Assembly: GCF_004337365.2 (NCBI RefSeq) | Contig: NZ_CP044016.1 | Location: forward strand, 4,445,507 to 4,509,506 | Length of the DNA: 64,000 nt | From: Rhizosphaericola mali | GTDB lineage: Bacteria > Bacteroidota > Bacteroidia > Chitinophagales > Chitinophagaceae | Direction of reading: 5' to 3' | Shown here: positions 52,395-61,025 of the stretch, piece by piece | Position numbering within the stretch: the first letter of the stretch is position 1 | How the letters are laid out: every line of letters begins with the position of its first letter | Program-made: the position numbers and the translations under genes | The notes under the pieces: generated by a model | The model's input: the letters and a program-made list of their open reading frames with translations, nothing else | The model's database searches: none | Told to the model about the DNA's origin: nothing

Positions 52395-53189
52395 TTATTC
52401 AATACTTTTCTTCGAAACGATTATGTATCCTAATATAAAAAAGACAACGGAGATTATTATACTCACAAATATCTCTTGAGAAAAGACATTTACATTGATG
52501 TTGCCATTTTGCCCATTTGCGCGCATTGTATTAATGGCTAAAAGCGGATGACTATAGGGAAATAGAAAATTATTTTTAATTTTTGCACCGACTAAAATAA
52601 TTCCGGTAATTACACACATTAAACCGATCCCCATTGGTTTTAGGAAGTCTTTCCATAGTGCACTAAATATTAATTGTATAGATAAAATGCCCAGAGAGGA
52701 AAGTAATAATTTGCATTCTAATTGTATTAAAAATGGGGCGATATTGTAGTCTGCATAATGTACCATTTTAGGACGAAGTGCAGAGGATAGCATTCCTCCC
52801 AAATAGGAGAATAAACCAAATCCTAACAACATAATGAAAACTAGAATTACAGCAAAAATGTATTTGCCCGCATATATTCCTAATTTACTCAATGGCAATG
52901 CAAATAAGCTTTTCCATGCATTTGCCTTATGTTCAATATTGTTGACTGAATAGGCTGCAAATATGATATACATGGGTAAGATCAAGGTTCCCATGATACC
53001 CAGAGTTCCACTCAAGAAATGTATCCATTCCATGAATGCGGGACCTTTATATGGTTCCTTTTGTGTCAATAATTCACCAAATGTAATTAAGGTACAGATG
53101 GCAAATGGTAAGATGATAGCACCCCAAAATGCTGCGGTTTTTCTCGATTTGTAAAATTCGGATTGTATAGAAAGTAAGATGGATTTCAT
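52395..53189 (-). CDS. ABC transporter permease (ABC-2 type)
   Basis: A 264-residue membrane protein with six hydrophobic segments (near residues 18-38, 58-80, 105-130, 155-175, 180-200, 232-255). It begins IQSEFYKSRKTAAFWGAIIL, the usual start of BcrB/lantibiotic-immunity type permeases. The ATPase gene ends 5 bp upstream, so the two make an exporter. Substrate unknown; peptide antibiotic resistance or lipid export are common for this type. Confidence 0.85.
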   Translation of the reverse strand: MKSILLSIQSEFYKSRKTAAFWGAIILPFAICTLITFGELLTQKEPYKGPAFMEWIHFLSGTLGIMGTLILPMYIIFAAYSVNNIEHKANAWKSLFALPLSKLGIYAGKYIFAVILVFIMLLGFGLFSYLGGMLSSALRPKMVHYADYNIAPFLIQLECKLLLSSLGILSIQLIFSALWKDFLKPMGIGLMCVITGIILVGAKIKNNFLFPYSHPLLAINTMRANGQNGNINVNVFSQEIFVSIIISVVFFILGYIIVSKKSIE

Positions 53190-53194
53190 AATAG

Positions 53195-54094
53195 TTACGC
53201 TTTAATTATTTCTAAAAATAAATGTTCGAGGTCTTGTTTTCTATGGTAAATTTCATAGACGTCTACATTATTAGAAACAAGATATTTGTTGAGCTCCGCC
53301 ATTTGTGTGTAGTCATTGAATCCTATGATAAGTTCATTATTTTCATGGGTGAAATGTATTGCTTTCGCATCTAATAAATTTTTCGCGATATCCAAACTAT
53401 TACAATGAAGTACGATTTCACTTTTTTGATTTTTGGATAGTTCGCCGATGCTTCCTTGAAATAATAGTTTACCATGATCAACGATACCAACTTCAGTGGC
53501 TATTTTTTCCACTTCACTCAAAAGATGACTAGAAACAAAAATTGTTTTTCCTTTGTTCTGCGTAAGGTCTTTGAGTAGATTTCTGATAGCGAGTATTCCA
53601 TTTGGATCTAGACCATTGGTCGGTTCGTCTAGTATCAAGAGTTGGGGATCACCAAGCAATGCTAAGCCGATGCCTAAGCGTTGTTTCATCCCTAGAGAAT
53701 ATTTGCCCGCCTTTTTATTAGCACTATCTTTTAGGTCGACGATTTCAAGAACTTCGTCCACGCCACTCGTAGGCGTTTGTAATAGCTTGGCTCGGTTGAT
53801 GAGATTTTCTCTCCCCGTCATATGTTCGTATAGAGAAGGTTGCTCTATCAAGGATCCAATGCCTTTTAGTACTTCGACTCTTTCCTTTTTAATAGATTTT
53901 CCGAAGATCGAAATATTGTCTTCCTTGCTTTGTAATAAACCCAATAATAGCTTTATTGTTGTCGTTTTTCCAGCTCCATTATGTCCCAAAAAGCAAAATA
54001 TTTCTCCTTTTTTTACTTGAAGATTAATATCTGACAAAATGGGACTATTGCCAAAACTGAAATCGAGATGCTTGGTTTCAATAGTATATTCCAT
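53195..54094 (-). CDS. ABC transporter ATP-binding protein, BcrA-like
   Basis: A 299-residue ATPase with Walker A GHNGAGKTTTIK near residue 38, signature YSLGMKQRLG near 133, Walker B LLILDEPTNGLDP near 152 and the switch His in FVSSHLL near 188. The ~80-residue C-terminal extension matches the CcmA/BcrA subfamily of two-gene exporters. It is the first gene of the two-gene operon with the permease. Confidence 0.95.
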   Translation of the reverse strand: MEYTIETKHLDFSFGNSPILSDINLQVKKGEIFCFLGHNGAGKTTTIKLLLGLLQSKEDNISIFGKSIKKERVEVLKGIGSLIEQPSLYEHMTGRENLINRAKLLQTPTSGVDEVLEIVDLKDSANKKAGKYSLGMKQRLGIGLALLGDPQLLILDEPTNGLDPNGILAIRNLLKDLTQNKGKTIFVSSHLLSEVEKIATEVGIVDHGKLLFQGSIGELSKNQKSEIVLHCNSLDIAKNLLDAKAIHFTHENNELIIGFNDYTQMAELNKYLVSNNVDVYEIYHRKQDLEHLFLEIIKA

Positions 54095-54222
54095 AGAGAA
54101 TAGTTTTTATAAAGATAAATTTACTATCAGTCACAAATGAGAGACAATTTATGAATGGTAAAAAATCAAAGCTCAATGGTTATTTGTATATAATATAACT
54201 TTGTGCTCCTTAATTGTACAAA

Positions 54223-55146
54223 ATGAAAGCATTAGTTACAGCGAAAGTTCATCCATTCTTGATCGAAACATTGGAAAAAAATGGATACAAAGTAGATTTT
54301 CAACCTGCTATTACAAAAGAAGAAGTAGAAGAGAAGATTAAAGATATAGATGGCTTGATCATCACTACGCGTATCAAAGTAGATAAAAAAATCATTGATA
54401 ATGGCGTCAAATTAAAATGGATTGGACGATTAGGCAGCGGTTTAGAATTGATAGATATTCCTTATGCAGAGAGTAAAGGAATTCAATGTGAAAGCAGCCC
54501 AGAAGGTAATTGTAATGCGGTCGGAGAGCATAGTTTGGGTTTGTTGCTTGGCTTGATGAATAATATACACAAAAGCGCGAATGAAGTTCGCAATTTTGAA
54601 TGGATAAGAGATGCGAATAGAGGGGACGAACTTTCGGGTAAAACGGTAGGTATTATTGGATTTGGACACACAGGTCCAGCATTTGCACGTGTGCTGTCTT
54701 CTTTTGGTGTGAAGATATTAGCACATGATAAATATAAATTTGGATTTGGAATTGGTAATGTCATAGAAACGACGCCAGAAGATATTTTGGAAAATGCCGA
54801 TGTAATTAGCATGAATATTCCATTGACGGACGAAACTTTACATTATGCCAATGATTCATTTTTTCAAAAAATGAAGAAAAAGCCTTATTTCATTTCCTGC
54901 TGTAGAGGCAAAGTGACAGAAACTGGAGCCGTAATTCGCGCTTTGAAAAATGGAAATATTAAAGCTGCAGCATTGGATGTTTTGGAAAATGAAAAACTCG
55001 ACACATTTACCGAAACCCAAAAAGAAGAATTGTCTTGGCTTGCACAACAACCCAATGTAATTGTAACGCCACATATCGCAGGATATACGCATGAAGCCTA
55101 TTTGAAAATGGCGAAAGTTGTGCTTGAAAAGTTAGGTATTAAATAA
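54223..55146 (+). CDS. D-isomer 2-hydroxyacid dehydrogenase (SerA-like)
   Basis: A 307-residue NAD-dependent oxidoreductase. It has the Rossmann motif [20 protein letters not shown] near residue 140, catalytic Arg in CCRGKVTE near 228, Glu in DVLENEKL near 255 and His in VTPHIAGYT near 285. The N-terminal substrate domain includes [13 protein letters not shown]. It may be 3-phosphoglycerate dehydrogenase of serine synthesis without the ACT domain, or another 2-hydroxyacid dehydrogenase. The ATG at 54223 is preferred; an in-frame TTG lies 9 bp upstream. A -7 element TAACTTTG (54196-54203) precedes it. Confidence 0.88.
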   Translation: MKALVTAKVHPFLIETLEKNGYKVDFQPAITKEEVEEKIKDIDGLIITTRIKVDKKIIDNGVKLKWIGRLGSGLELIDIPYAESKGIQCESSPEGNCNAVGEHSLGLLLGLMNNIHKSANEVRNFEWIRDANRGDELSGKTVGIIGFGHTGPAFARVLSSFGVKILAHDKYKFGFGIGNVIETTPEDILENADVISMNIPLTDETLHYANDSFFQKMKKKPYFISCCRGKVTETGAVIRALKNGNIKAAALDVLENEKLDTFTETQKEELSWLAQQPNVIVTPHIAGYTHEAYLKMAKVVLEKLGIK

Positions 55147-55271
55147 AATTTTAGCCTTTGTTTGGGTTGTTTTTAACAAATAAATGAATTAATTTTGTTT
55201 TCTTTTTTCTGTGCAACGCTGCATGTTTGTGTGGCGTTGTACTTTTTTTGTCTAATGCTTAAAATGTGTAT

Positions 55272-55745
55272 ATGAGTGACGTAATGTATTTCTCAAAAGA
55301 AAGTTTTGAGAAAATGAAAAAGGAATTACAACAATTAAAAGCTGTTGATCGCCCTGCTGCCGCCGCTGCTATTGCAGAAGCTAGGGAGAAAGGTGATCTT
55401 AAGGAAAATGCGGAATATGATGCCGCAAAAGATGCGCAAGGTATATTAGAAGCGAAGATCGCCGTGATGGAAAGTCATATTGCGAACGCTAGAATTATAG
55501 ATGAATCCGAAATCGATATCAGCAAAGTGGCTGTATTGACTCGTGTAACCATAACCAATCTTGCCAATAAAAAGACTTTTACTTACCAATTGGTAGGCGA
55601 ACAAGAAGCGAATATTAAAGAGCAAAAATTGTCCATTACTTCTCCTATCGGAAAAGGATTGATCGGTAAAAAAGTAGGTGAAATTGCGGAAGTCGTTGCG
55701 CCGAATGGTACGATGAAATTTAAAGTGGATAATATCTCCCTTTAA
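55272..55745 (+). CDS. greA: Transcription elongation factor GreA
   Basis: A 157-residue factor that stimulates RNA cleavage by stalled RNA polymerase. The N-terminal coiled coil (MKKELQQLKAVDRPAAAAAI, AREKGDLKENAEYDAAKDAQ) carries the conserved acidic tip Asp/Glu in ENAEYDAAK; the C-terminal FKBP-like domain ends SPIGKGLIGKKVGEIAEV. I chose the ATG at 55272 (MSDVMYFSKE), as in relatives; an upstream GTG and a downstream ATG (55284) exist. A terminator follows. Confidence 0.95.
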   Translation: MSDVMYFSKESFEKMKKELQQLKAVDRPAAAAAIAEAREKGDLKENAEYDAAKDAQGILEAKIAVMESHIANARIIDESEIDISKVAVLTRVTITNLANKKTFTYQLVGEQEANIKEQKLSITSPIGKGLIGKKVGEIAEVVAPNGTMKFKVDNISL

Positions 55746-55765
55746 TATTTTTTTACATTATTTTG

Positions 55766-55803
55766 AAGCCTTTGTAGTTATCACTGCAAAGGCTTTTGTT
55801 TTA
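55766..55803 (+). terminator. Terminator after greA
   Basis: 9-bp stem AAGCCTTTG / CAAAGGCTT with a 12-base loop, followed by TTGTTTT. Confidence 0.8.
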
Positions 55804-55828
55804 TCTTAGCAGCAAATAATATTGCAAT

Positions 55829-56224
55829 ATGTCTATATTTTCAAAAATCATAGCGGGAGAAATCCCTTCTTATAAAATCGCAGAAAACGATAAATTTTAC
55901 GCTTTTTTAGATATTTTTCCTTTGGTAAAAGGTCATACATTGGTCGTTCCCAAAATTGAAATTGATAAAATATTTGATCTTCCAGAGGATTATTTATCCG
56001 AATTATTGGTGTTTTCCAAACCGATTGCCGCGGCGATAGAAAAAGTCATTCCTTGCAAGCGCGTCGGGCTTTCTGTAATTGGTCTCGAAGTGCCACATGC
56101 ACATCTACATTTATTGCCGATTTCTGATATGCAGGATACTAATTTTACACAAAAGAAATTGCAATTGGAAGCTTCTGAAATGGAAGAAATTCAGAAGAAA
56201 ATTGTCGATGCTTTGGGTAAATAA
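55829..56224 (+). CDS. HIT-family nucleotide hydrolase
   Basis: A 131-residue histidine-triad protein. The start SIFSKIIAGEIPSYKIAEND and the catalytic VPHAHLHLLP near residue 92 (HxHxH with the nucleophilic middle His) are canonical. HIT proteins cleave nucleoside phosphoramidates or adenylyl conjugates. It lies between greA and the SelW-like gene, with 6 bp to the latter. The specific substrate is unknown. Confidence 0.95.
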   Translation: MSIFSKIIAGEIPSYKIAENDKFYAFLDIFPLVKGHTLVVPKIEIDKIFDLPEDYLSELLVFSKPIAAAIEKVIPCKRVGLSVIGLEVPHAHLHLLPISDMQDTNFTQKKLQLEASEMEEIQKKIVDALGK

Positions 56225-56230
56225 TTATAT

Positions 56231-56521
56231 ATGGAAAAGAAAATCATTACCATAGAATATTGTCCGAAATGTGGTTGGTTATTGCGCGCTGCCTATATGG
56301 CGCAGGAATTGTTGACCACATTTTCTGAAGAATTGAAAGGTGTAACGCTTATCCCAAGCGAAGTGACGGGTAGATTTCAAATTGGCATCCAAGAGGGTGA
56401 GATGCTTTTTGATCGTAAGCGAGATGGCGGTTTTCCTGAAATTAAAGCATTGAAACAAAAAGTACGAGATTTTGTGGCACCTGAAAAATCGTTGGGACAT
56501 TCCGATAAAAAGTCAGAATAA
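56231..56521 (+). CDS. SelT/SelW/SelH-like thioredoxin-fold protein (Cys form)
   Basis: A 96-residue protein with the redox motif CPKCGWLLRAAYMAQEL near residue 11, where animal homologues have CxxU; here both positions are Cys, so no selenocysteine is needed. It continues with VTGRFQIGIQEGEMLFDRK, GGFPEIKALKQKVRD, which fits the family. It probably acts in thiol redox reactions in the cytoplasm. Confidence 0.88.
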   Translation: MEKKIITIEYCPKCGWLLRAAYMAQELLTTFSEELKGVTLIPSEVTGRFQIGIQEGEMLFDRKRDGGFPEIKALKQKVRDFVAPEKSLGHSDKKSE

Positions 56522-56612
56522 TTGCCATTCACATAAAGAATTGACCACCACTACATTTGCTTTTGGCATAATTACAGCTTCAATGTAATTTTCCCTAAAT
56601 AAATTCCCATAA

Positions 56613-57890
56613 TTGAAACTCAAAGATAATTTTCTGATGGCGTTGCAGACGGTCCGAAGCAACAAATTGCGTAGTGGTATCACGATCGCGATTATTGCTT
56701 TTGGGATTATGGCGTTGATTGGAATTATTACTTCGATTCAAGCGATGAATGATCACATGCGCGAAAGTTTTTCGTCTATGGGTGCAAATGGCTTTACGAT
56801 TGCGTATAAAGATCGAAATCGATTTGGAAATGATAATAATAGTGAGGCTCGCAAAACCATTTCAGGAAAAAAGACGAAAAAATCCAAACTAGACAAGAAA
56901 ATATCCCTAAGGGAAGCGGAATTATTTAAAGAAAATTATCATTATCCTGCTCTCGTAAGCATCGCATTGGATGGTTCCAAAAATGAGGAAGTGCATTACA
57001 AAAGCAAGAAAACCAATCCCAACGTTAGCATTAGCGGTGGCGATGAAAATTATTTGGCAGTAAATGGTTTTAAGCTAGCGGCTGGTCGCAATCTCAATAA
57101 AATGGATGTTGCTTCTGGACGTAATGTTTGTATTTTGGGAAATGATGTAGCTGCGAAGCTATTTGGCGAACAAGGAAAATTGAGTTATTTGGATAAATAT
57201 GTGCTTGTTAGTGGCATCCCATACCGTGTTGTCGGTGTCTTGGTTGCGAAAGGTGCTGCAGGATTTGGAAGTAAAGATAACATTGTCATTACCTCTTACA
57301 ATAGCGTCAGAAAAAATTCTAATCTTGGAGATGTATCCTATTCGATTGGCGTTTTGTGTAACGATATCAATAGCATGCCCTTGGCGATTGCGGAGGCGAC
57401 GGGTGTTTTTCGTAGGATGCGTCACTTGATACCAACAGATGAAGACAATTTTATCATTAATAAAAGTGATAAAATGGCGGAAACAATTATCGGAATGTTG
57501 GGGAGTTTGCAAGGTGCAGCGGCCGCTATTGGCATAATCACACTTGTCGGCGCGGCGATTGGTTTGATGAATATTATGCTAGTTGCCGTTTCTGAACGTA
57601 CCAAAGAAGTGGGATTGGTAAAAGCTATCGGAGGCAAGAGCGTTCAGATCAAACAACAATTTTTATTTGAATCTACACTTATTAGTTTAATAGGTGCAAT
57701 TATTGGCATTTTGCTTGGTATCATTGTGGGAAATCTAGTTTCCATGATGTTAGGATCGGGATTCGTTATTCCTTGGAATTGGATTATTGTCGGGATTCTC
57801 ATTTGTACAGGTGTAGGATTGGGCGCAGGTTTATGGCCTGCGATCAAAGCGTCCAAACTCAATCCTATCGACGCATTGCGTTACGAATAA
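56613..57890 (+). CDS. MacB-like ABC transporter permease (FtsX/MacB fold), TTG start
   Basis: A 425-residue permease. It starts KLKDNFLMALQTVRSNKLRSG at a TTG (56613); no in-frame ATG upstream, and the next ATG (56637) would remove the typical amphipathic lead. It has one transmembrane helix near residue 20-40, a ~220-residue periplasmic domain, including a Lys-rich insert KKTKKSKLDKK, and three helices near the C-terminus (GIITLVGAAIGLMNIMLVAV, ISLIGAIIGILLGIIVGN). The ending WPAIKASKLNPIDALRYE is standard. No ATPase gene is adjacent, so the partner lies elsewhere. Confidence 0.9.
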   Translation: MKLKDNFLMALQTVRSNKLRSGITIAIIAFGIMALIGIITSIQAMNDHMRESFSSMGANGFTIAYKDRNRFGNDNNSEARKTISGKKTKKSKLDKKISLREAELFKENYHYPALVSIALDGSKNEEVHYKSKKTNPNVSISGGDENYLAVNGFKLAAGRNLNKMDVASGRNVCILGNDVAAKLFGEQGKLSYLDKYVLVSGIPYRVVGVLVAKGAAGFGSKDNIVITSYNSVRKNSNLGDVSYSIGVLCNDINSMPLAIAEATGVFRRMRHLIPTDEDNFIINKSDKMAETIIGMLGSLQGAAAAIGIITLVGAAIGLMNIMLVAVSERTKEVGLVKAIGGKSVQIKQQFLFESTLISLIGAIIGILLGIIVGNLVSMMLGSGFVIPWNWIIVGILICTGVGLGAGLWPAIKASKLNPIDALRYE

Positions 57891-57893
57891 TAC

Positions 57894-59282
57894 CTATTCG
57901 CTAATTAATTTTTCCAAAATTTTAATTTTTTCGTCACGGTAAAATAGATTCATATTTTCAAATGGAATCAATTTTCCATCCTTATTGACGATATGGACAC
58001 AGGATTTTTTCACGGCTCTGACATCAAAGTCGTATGCATCCATAAAATTCATAATAATAATTCGGAATAAATTATCATAATTCAGTCCTGGCGCATATAC
58101 GTCTGGCAAACAACAAAGCAACTGATGTACATCATCATTTACCTTATCTACGGAAATTCCCGTGCTGAAAATTTTGATTAATTGACCTTTTAGATTTTCA
58201 TCTTGTTCGTATACAATAGTGTTTCTAGTATTGTTATTTAGCAATGCTTGCGGATCCAAATAACGCGTTAAGGGAAAATGATTTTGTCCCAATTTTAAAA
58301 CGTAACCCATCGCAAGTGCATCCGGATTGCAAGGGACAGGGATAATATCATTGGACTGAAAAACGTCCGTTTGTTCCAATATTTTATTTCTAACGTCTGT
58401 CAATGTGATACGATTGTCAGGCGCATCGGCATCATTTCTCCCTGCAATTTGAATTGGTTGAAAGGTGACACCACGCACGCATTTCTGCTTCAAAGCAAAT
58501 TCAATGATTTTACCACATTCATCATCATTCAATCCTGCTTGCATCGTCACAACAAGCGTCGTACTAAGATTTAATTCGTTTAATTTTTCCAATGCTTTTA
58601 CCCGAATATCGGTCAAATCTTTACCTCGTAATTTTTCCAAAACTTCTGGTTTGAAAGAATCAAACTGCAAATAAATTTCGAAATCGGGCATATACGTTGC
58701 CAATTTTTCTGCAAATCCAGGATCATTTGCAATGCGTACACCATTGGTATTCACCATCAAATGTTTGATCGGTTTACGTTTGGCACTATCCAAAATTTCG
58801 AAAAAATTAGGATGAATTGTAGGCTCGCCACCACTTATTTGCACAACATCTGGTTCGCCCTCGTTTCGCACGATGATATCCAACATTTTTTCTATCTCTT
58901 CTACGGTTCTGTGACGTCCATAATGGGGCGAAGACATAGCGTAACAAGTTGGGCAAGTGAGATTGCAGCGGTCGGTTATTTCCACGATGGAAAGGCAGCT
59001 ATGTTGCTCATGGTCGGTACAGAGTCCACAATCATAAGGACACCCATGCTCCACCTCTCCACTAAAATGAAGGGGCATTTCGGATGCTTTATTATAATTG
59101 CGAATGTCTTTATAATATTGAATGTCAGAAGCAATTTTTGTTTTAAAAAAACCATGCTCTTTGCAAGTCTTTGTCATAAAAACTTTCTCGTCTTCAAAGA
59201 TAATTTTTGCACCAATTCTTTTTAAGCAAATAGGACAAAGGCTTGTGGTAAAGTCGTAATAGGTATAATTTCTAACGGGCAT
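57894..59282 (-). CDS. Radical SAM protein of the MJ0619 / tetraether-synthase-like family
   Basis: A 462-residue radical SAM enzyme. The unusual N-terminus has Cys-rich segments: LCPICLKRIGAKI near residue 15, TKTCKEHGFFKT near 35, and HGCPYDCGLCTDHEQHSC near 80. The radical SAM cluster motif is TDRCNLTCPTCYA near 103-111, followed by ISGGEPTIHP. Extra Cys occur in the C-terminal half (LLCCLPD). This layout is that of MJ0619-like proteins, a group including archaeal tetraether lipid synthase and pterin-linked methylases; which applies is unclear. A small membrane protein and an Lgt-type gene lie just upstream on the same strand. Confidence 0.8.
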   Translation of the reverse strand: MPVRNYTYYDFTTSLCPICLKRIGAKIIFEDEKVFMTKTCKEHGFFKTKIASDIQYYKDIRNYNKASEMPLHFSGEVEHGCPYDCGLCTDHEQHSCLSIVEITDRCNLTCPTCYAMSSPHYGRHRTVEEIEKMLDIIVRNEGEPDVVQISGGEPTIHPNFFEILDSAKRKPIKHLMVNTNGVRIANDPGFAEKLATYMPDFEIYLQFDSFKPEVLEKLRGKDLTDIRVKALEKLNELNLSTTLVVTMQAGLNDDECGKIIEFALKQKCVRGVTFQPIQIAGRNDADAPDNRITLTDVRNKILEQTDVFQSNDIIPVPCNPDALAMGYVLKLGQNHFPLTRYLDPQALLNNNTRNTIVYEQDENLKGQLIKIFSTGISVDKVNDDVHQLLCCLPDVYAPGLNYDNLFRIIIMNFMDAYDFDVRAVKKSCVHIVNKDGKLIPFENMNLFYRDEKIKILEKLISE

Positions 59283-59291
59283 AATTTGGTT

Positions 59292-59558
59292 TTAAATTCC
59301 AGAGCAGAATACAGCAGTTAATAACGCGCTACATAGAGCGACGAGTATCGAAATGAGTCCTACTTTTCTAAGTCTTTTTAAATTAGGATCAGGTGTATTT
59401 TGGTTTTCACGAGGACGAAATGCGCTCATAATTACAGCAAGCAGTAAAATGAAAAGTCCAACAACTAAACTTAGCAGAAATAGGCCGAAAAAAAATATAC
59501 CAACTTCGGCTCCATGAGAAGTTCCAAAGCCGCCCTCTAGTAAAATTCCATATCGCAT
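59292..59558 (-). CDS. Small two-helix membrane protein, unrecognised
   Basis: An 88-residue protein with two hydrophobic segments (near residues 20-45 and 68-86) and a polar loop between (FRPRENQNTPDPNLKRLRK). I do not recognise a family. It lies 9 bp from the radical SAM gene and 13 bp from the Lgt-type gene, all on the minus strand, so it is probably part of the same operon. Confidence 0.6.
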   Translation of the reverse strand: MRYGILLEGGFGTSHGAEVGIFFFGLFLLSLVVGLFILLLAVIMSAFRPRENQNTPDPNLKRLRKVGLISILVALCSALLTAVFCSGI

Positions 59559-59571
59559 GATATCTTTTTTT

Positions 59572-60348
59572 CTAAGTTAGTGAATAATTAGGACTTCGCA
59601 ATAATTTCCGAAAATCAAAGATGTAGCGATAATAATATAAAAGCCCAAGTAAACAAGCTATTTGGATACTTCCTAATCCGAAAAAATAACGCCAGCCTGG
59701 TTTGATAAAGTCTAGTAAAAAGCGAAATACTAAATATAAAATCATGAATATTTTAAATGTAGCGCCATTGTCCAAATTGTATTTTTTCTGTATTTGAAAA
59801 ATGAAAATCCAGCAAAAAATTAAATATATAATTTCATATAGATTCACAGGATGTCTATGTAATCCATCTCCCAAATCCATTCCCCAAGGAAGTGTTGTAG
59901 GTATGCCATAGGTTTCTTCATAAATGCCAGCAGAGAAGCAACCAATTCTCCCAATAATTAAAGCAAGAAGTAATGGATAGGTAAATAAATCCCCGGTTTT
60001 ACTTTTTTCATGAATGGTTAATTTGGCAAGTTCGACACCAATCAAACCGCCCAATAAGCCACCAACAATTGTCATATTATGCAAAAAATAGTTGATCGGA
60101 TTCGGACTTGATTTCCATGCTGGGATATTTTCTAGTGAACCCCAAAGATGTGCACCCAGATAAGCGCCAGCAGTAGCGCCAATTAAAACAACTAAAGAAT
60201 GAGTGCTACTCAATTCAACTTGAACATTACGTTTCTTGAGAAAATAGTAATAGCGCATAGCTATGAAAATCCCCAGCGTTTCCATTAAATTATGTAAAGC
60301 CATAAAATGGCCTGCAATAGTGATATGTACTGGGAAATTTATTTGCAT
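59572..60348 (-). CDS. Prolipoprotein diacylglyceryl transferase-family protein
   Basis: A 258-residue membrane protein with about seven transmembrane segments. The Lgt signature region is present but of the variant type: HNMTIVGGLLGGLIGVELA near residue 95, ALIIGRIGCFSAGIYEETYG near 130 and LGDGLHRHPVNLYEIIYL near 160. The canonical GRIGNFxN is changed to GRIGCFSA, as in a second Lgt clade often found beside radical SAM or other lipid enzymes. It may transfer diacylglyceryl groups or be a paralogue with another lipid substrate. First gene of the likely operon with the small membrane protein and radical SAM gene. Confidence 0.82.
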   Translation of the reverse strand: MQINFPVHITIAGHFMALHNLMETLGIFIAMRYYYFLKKRNVQVELSSTHSLVVLIGATAGAYLGAHLWGSLENIPAWKSSPNPINYFLHNMTIVGGLLGGLIGVELAKLTIHEKSKTGDLFTYPLLLALIIGRIGCFSAGIYEETYGIPTTLPWGMDLGDGLHRHPVNLYEIIYLIFCWIFIFQIQKKYNLDNGATFKIFMILYLVFRFLLDFIKPGWRYFFGLGSIQIACLLGLLYYYRYIFDFRKLLRSPNYSLT

Positions 60349-60372
60349 TGTGCAAAATTGTCTATTGAACAG

Positions 60373-60906
60373 TTAATAAAGAATCTTGATTTCATTGCCT
60401 TGGCGTTGATCAAAGTTATTTCCATATTTATATTTTTTATTTTTTGCCCATTTTAGCCCTGCTATTTTAAAATTCAATTTGGCTTTTTTCTTTGTTGTAA
60501 TTAAAATTGCACCATTAATTCCTCTTGTACCAAACAATGATTGACTATATAATGTATCTAGAATTTCAATTGTTTGGATCTTTGATGGATTAAGTATGTT
60601 GTTAACAAATTCTTTTACGAGAGTGCCATTTATTATATCGAGATTGTACATATAACGCATATTTACAATATAAATTGGTGAATAAGATTGTGTATTTCTT
60701 GTTCCCATGTTGGTGTGTAGTAAGTCAGTGCGATTAAATTTCAATGTGTCTTGGAAAATTGCAATTTTCAAACTATCAATATAAGAGTCAATGGAAGTAT
60801 CTTTCAAAGTCCTCATGTTTGGATTGTCAGATCCTTTTTGTTGTCCAAATGAAACAAATGAAACAAAGGAAAATATTGAAAAGTAAAGTAATAAATGTGA
60901 TCTCAT
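60373..60906 (-). CDS. Small secreted protein with TonB-plug-like motif
   Basis: About 177 residues from the ATG at 60906, which starts a good signal peptide (MRSHLLLYFSIFSFVSFVSF then GQQ); a longer frame back to 60984 would run into the glnA terminator. Near residues 130-150 the sequence ETLYSQSLFGTRGINGAILI (written from the frame as ILDTLYSQSLFGTRGINGA) resembles the plug motif of SusC-type receptors. No barrel follows. The function is unknown; it could be a detached plug or signalling domain. Confidence 0.6.
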   Translation of the reverse strand: MRSHLLLYFSIFSFVSFVSFGQQKGSDNPNMRTLKDTSIDSYIDSLKIAIFQDTLKFNRTDLLHTNMGTRNTQSYSPIYIVNMRYMYNLDIINGTLVKEFVNNILNPSKIQTIEILDTLYSQSLFGTRGINGAILITTKKKAKLNFKIAGLKWAKNKKYKYGNNFDQRQGNEIKILY

Positions 60907-60972
60907 AGAATATGGTTCAAATAGTGCTAAGCTCGGTGTGGTAAATATAGCGATAACTTGGTATAAAAATGA

Positions 60973-60996
60973 AACGAGGCTCATTGGAGCCTCGTT
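60973..60996 (-). terminator. Terminator after glutamine synthetase III
   Basis: Perfect 10-bp stem AACGAGGCTC / GAGCCTCGTT with loop ATTG, 30 bp past the glnA-type gene's stop on the minus strand. Confidence 0.85.
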
Positions 60997-61025
60997 CGGA
61001 TATGGTTAAATGAAACTTTAACTAA

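Noticed and set aside
58761-59225. A 154-codon plus-strand frame opposite the radical SAM gene
   Set aside because: Shadow of a conserved coding sequence; no start signals or recognisable domain.
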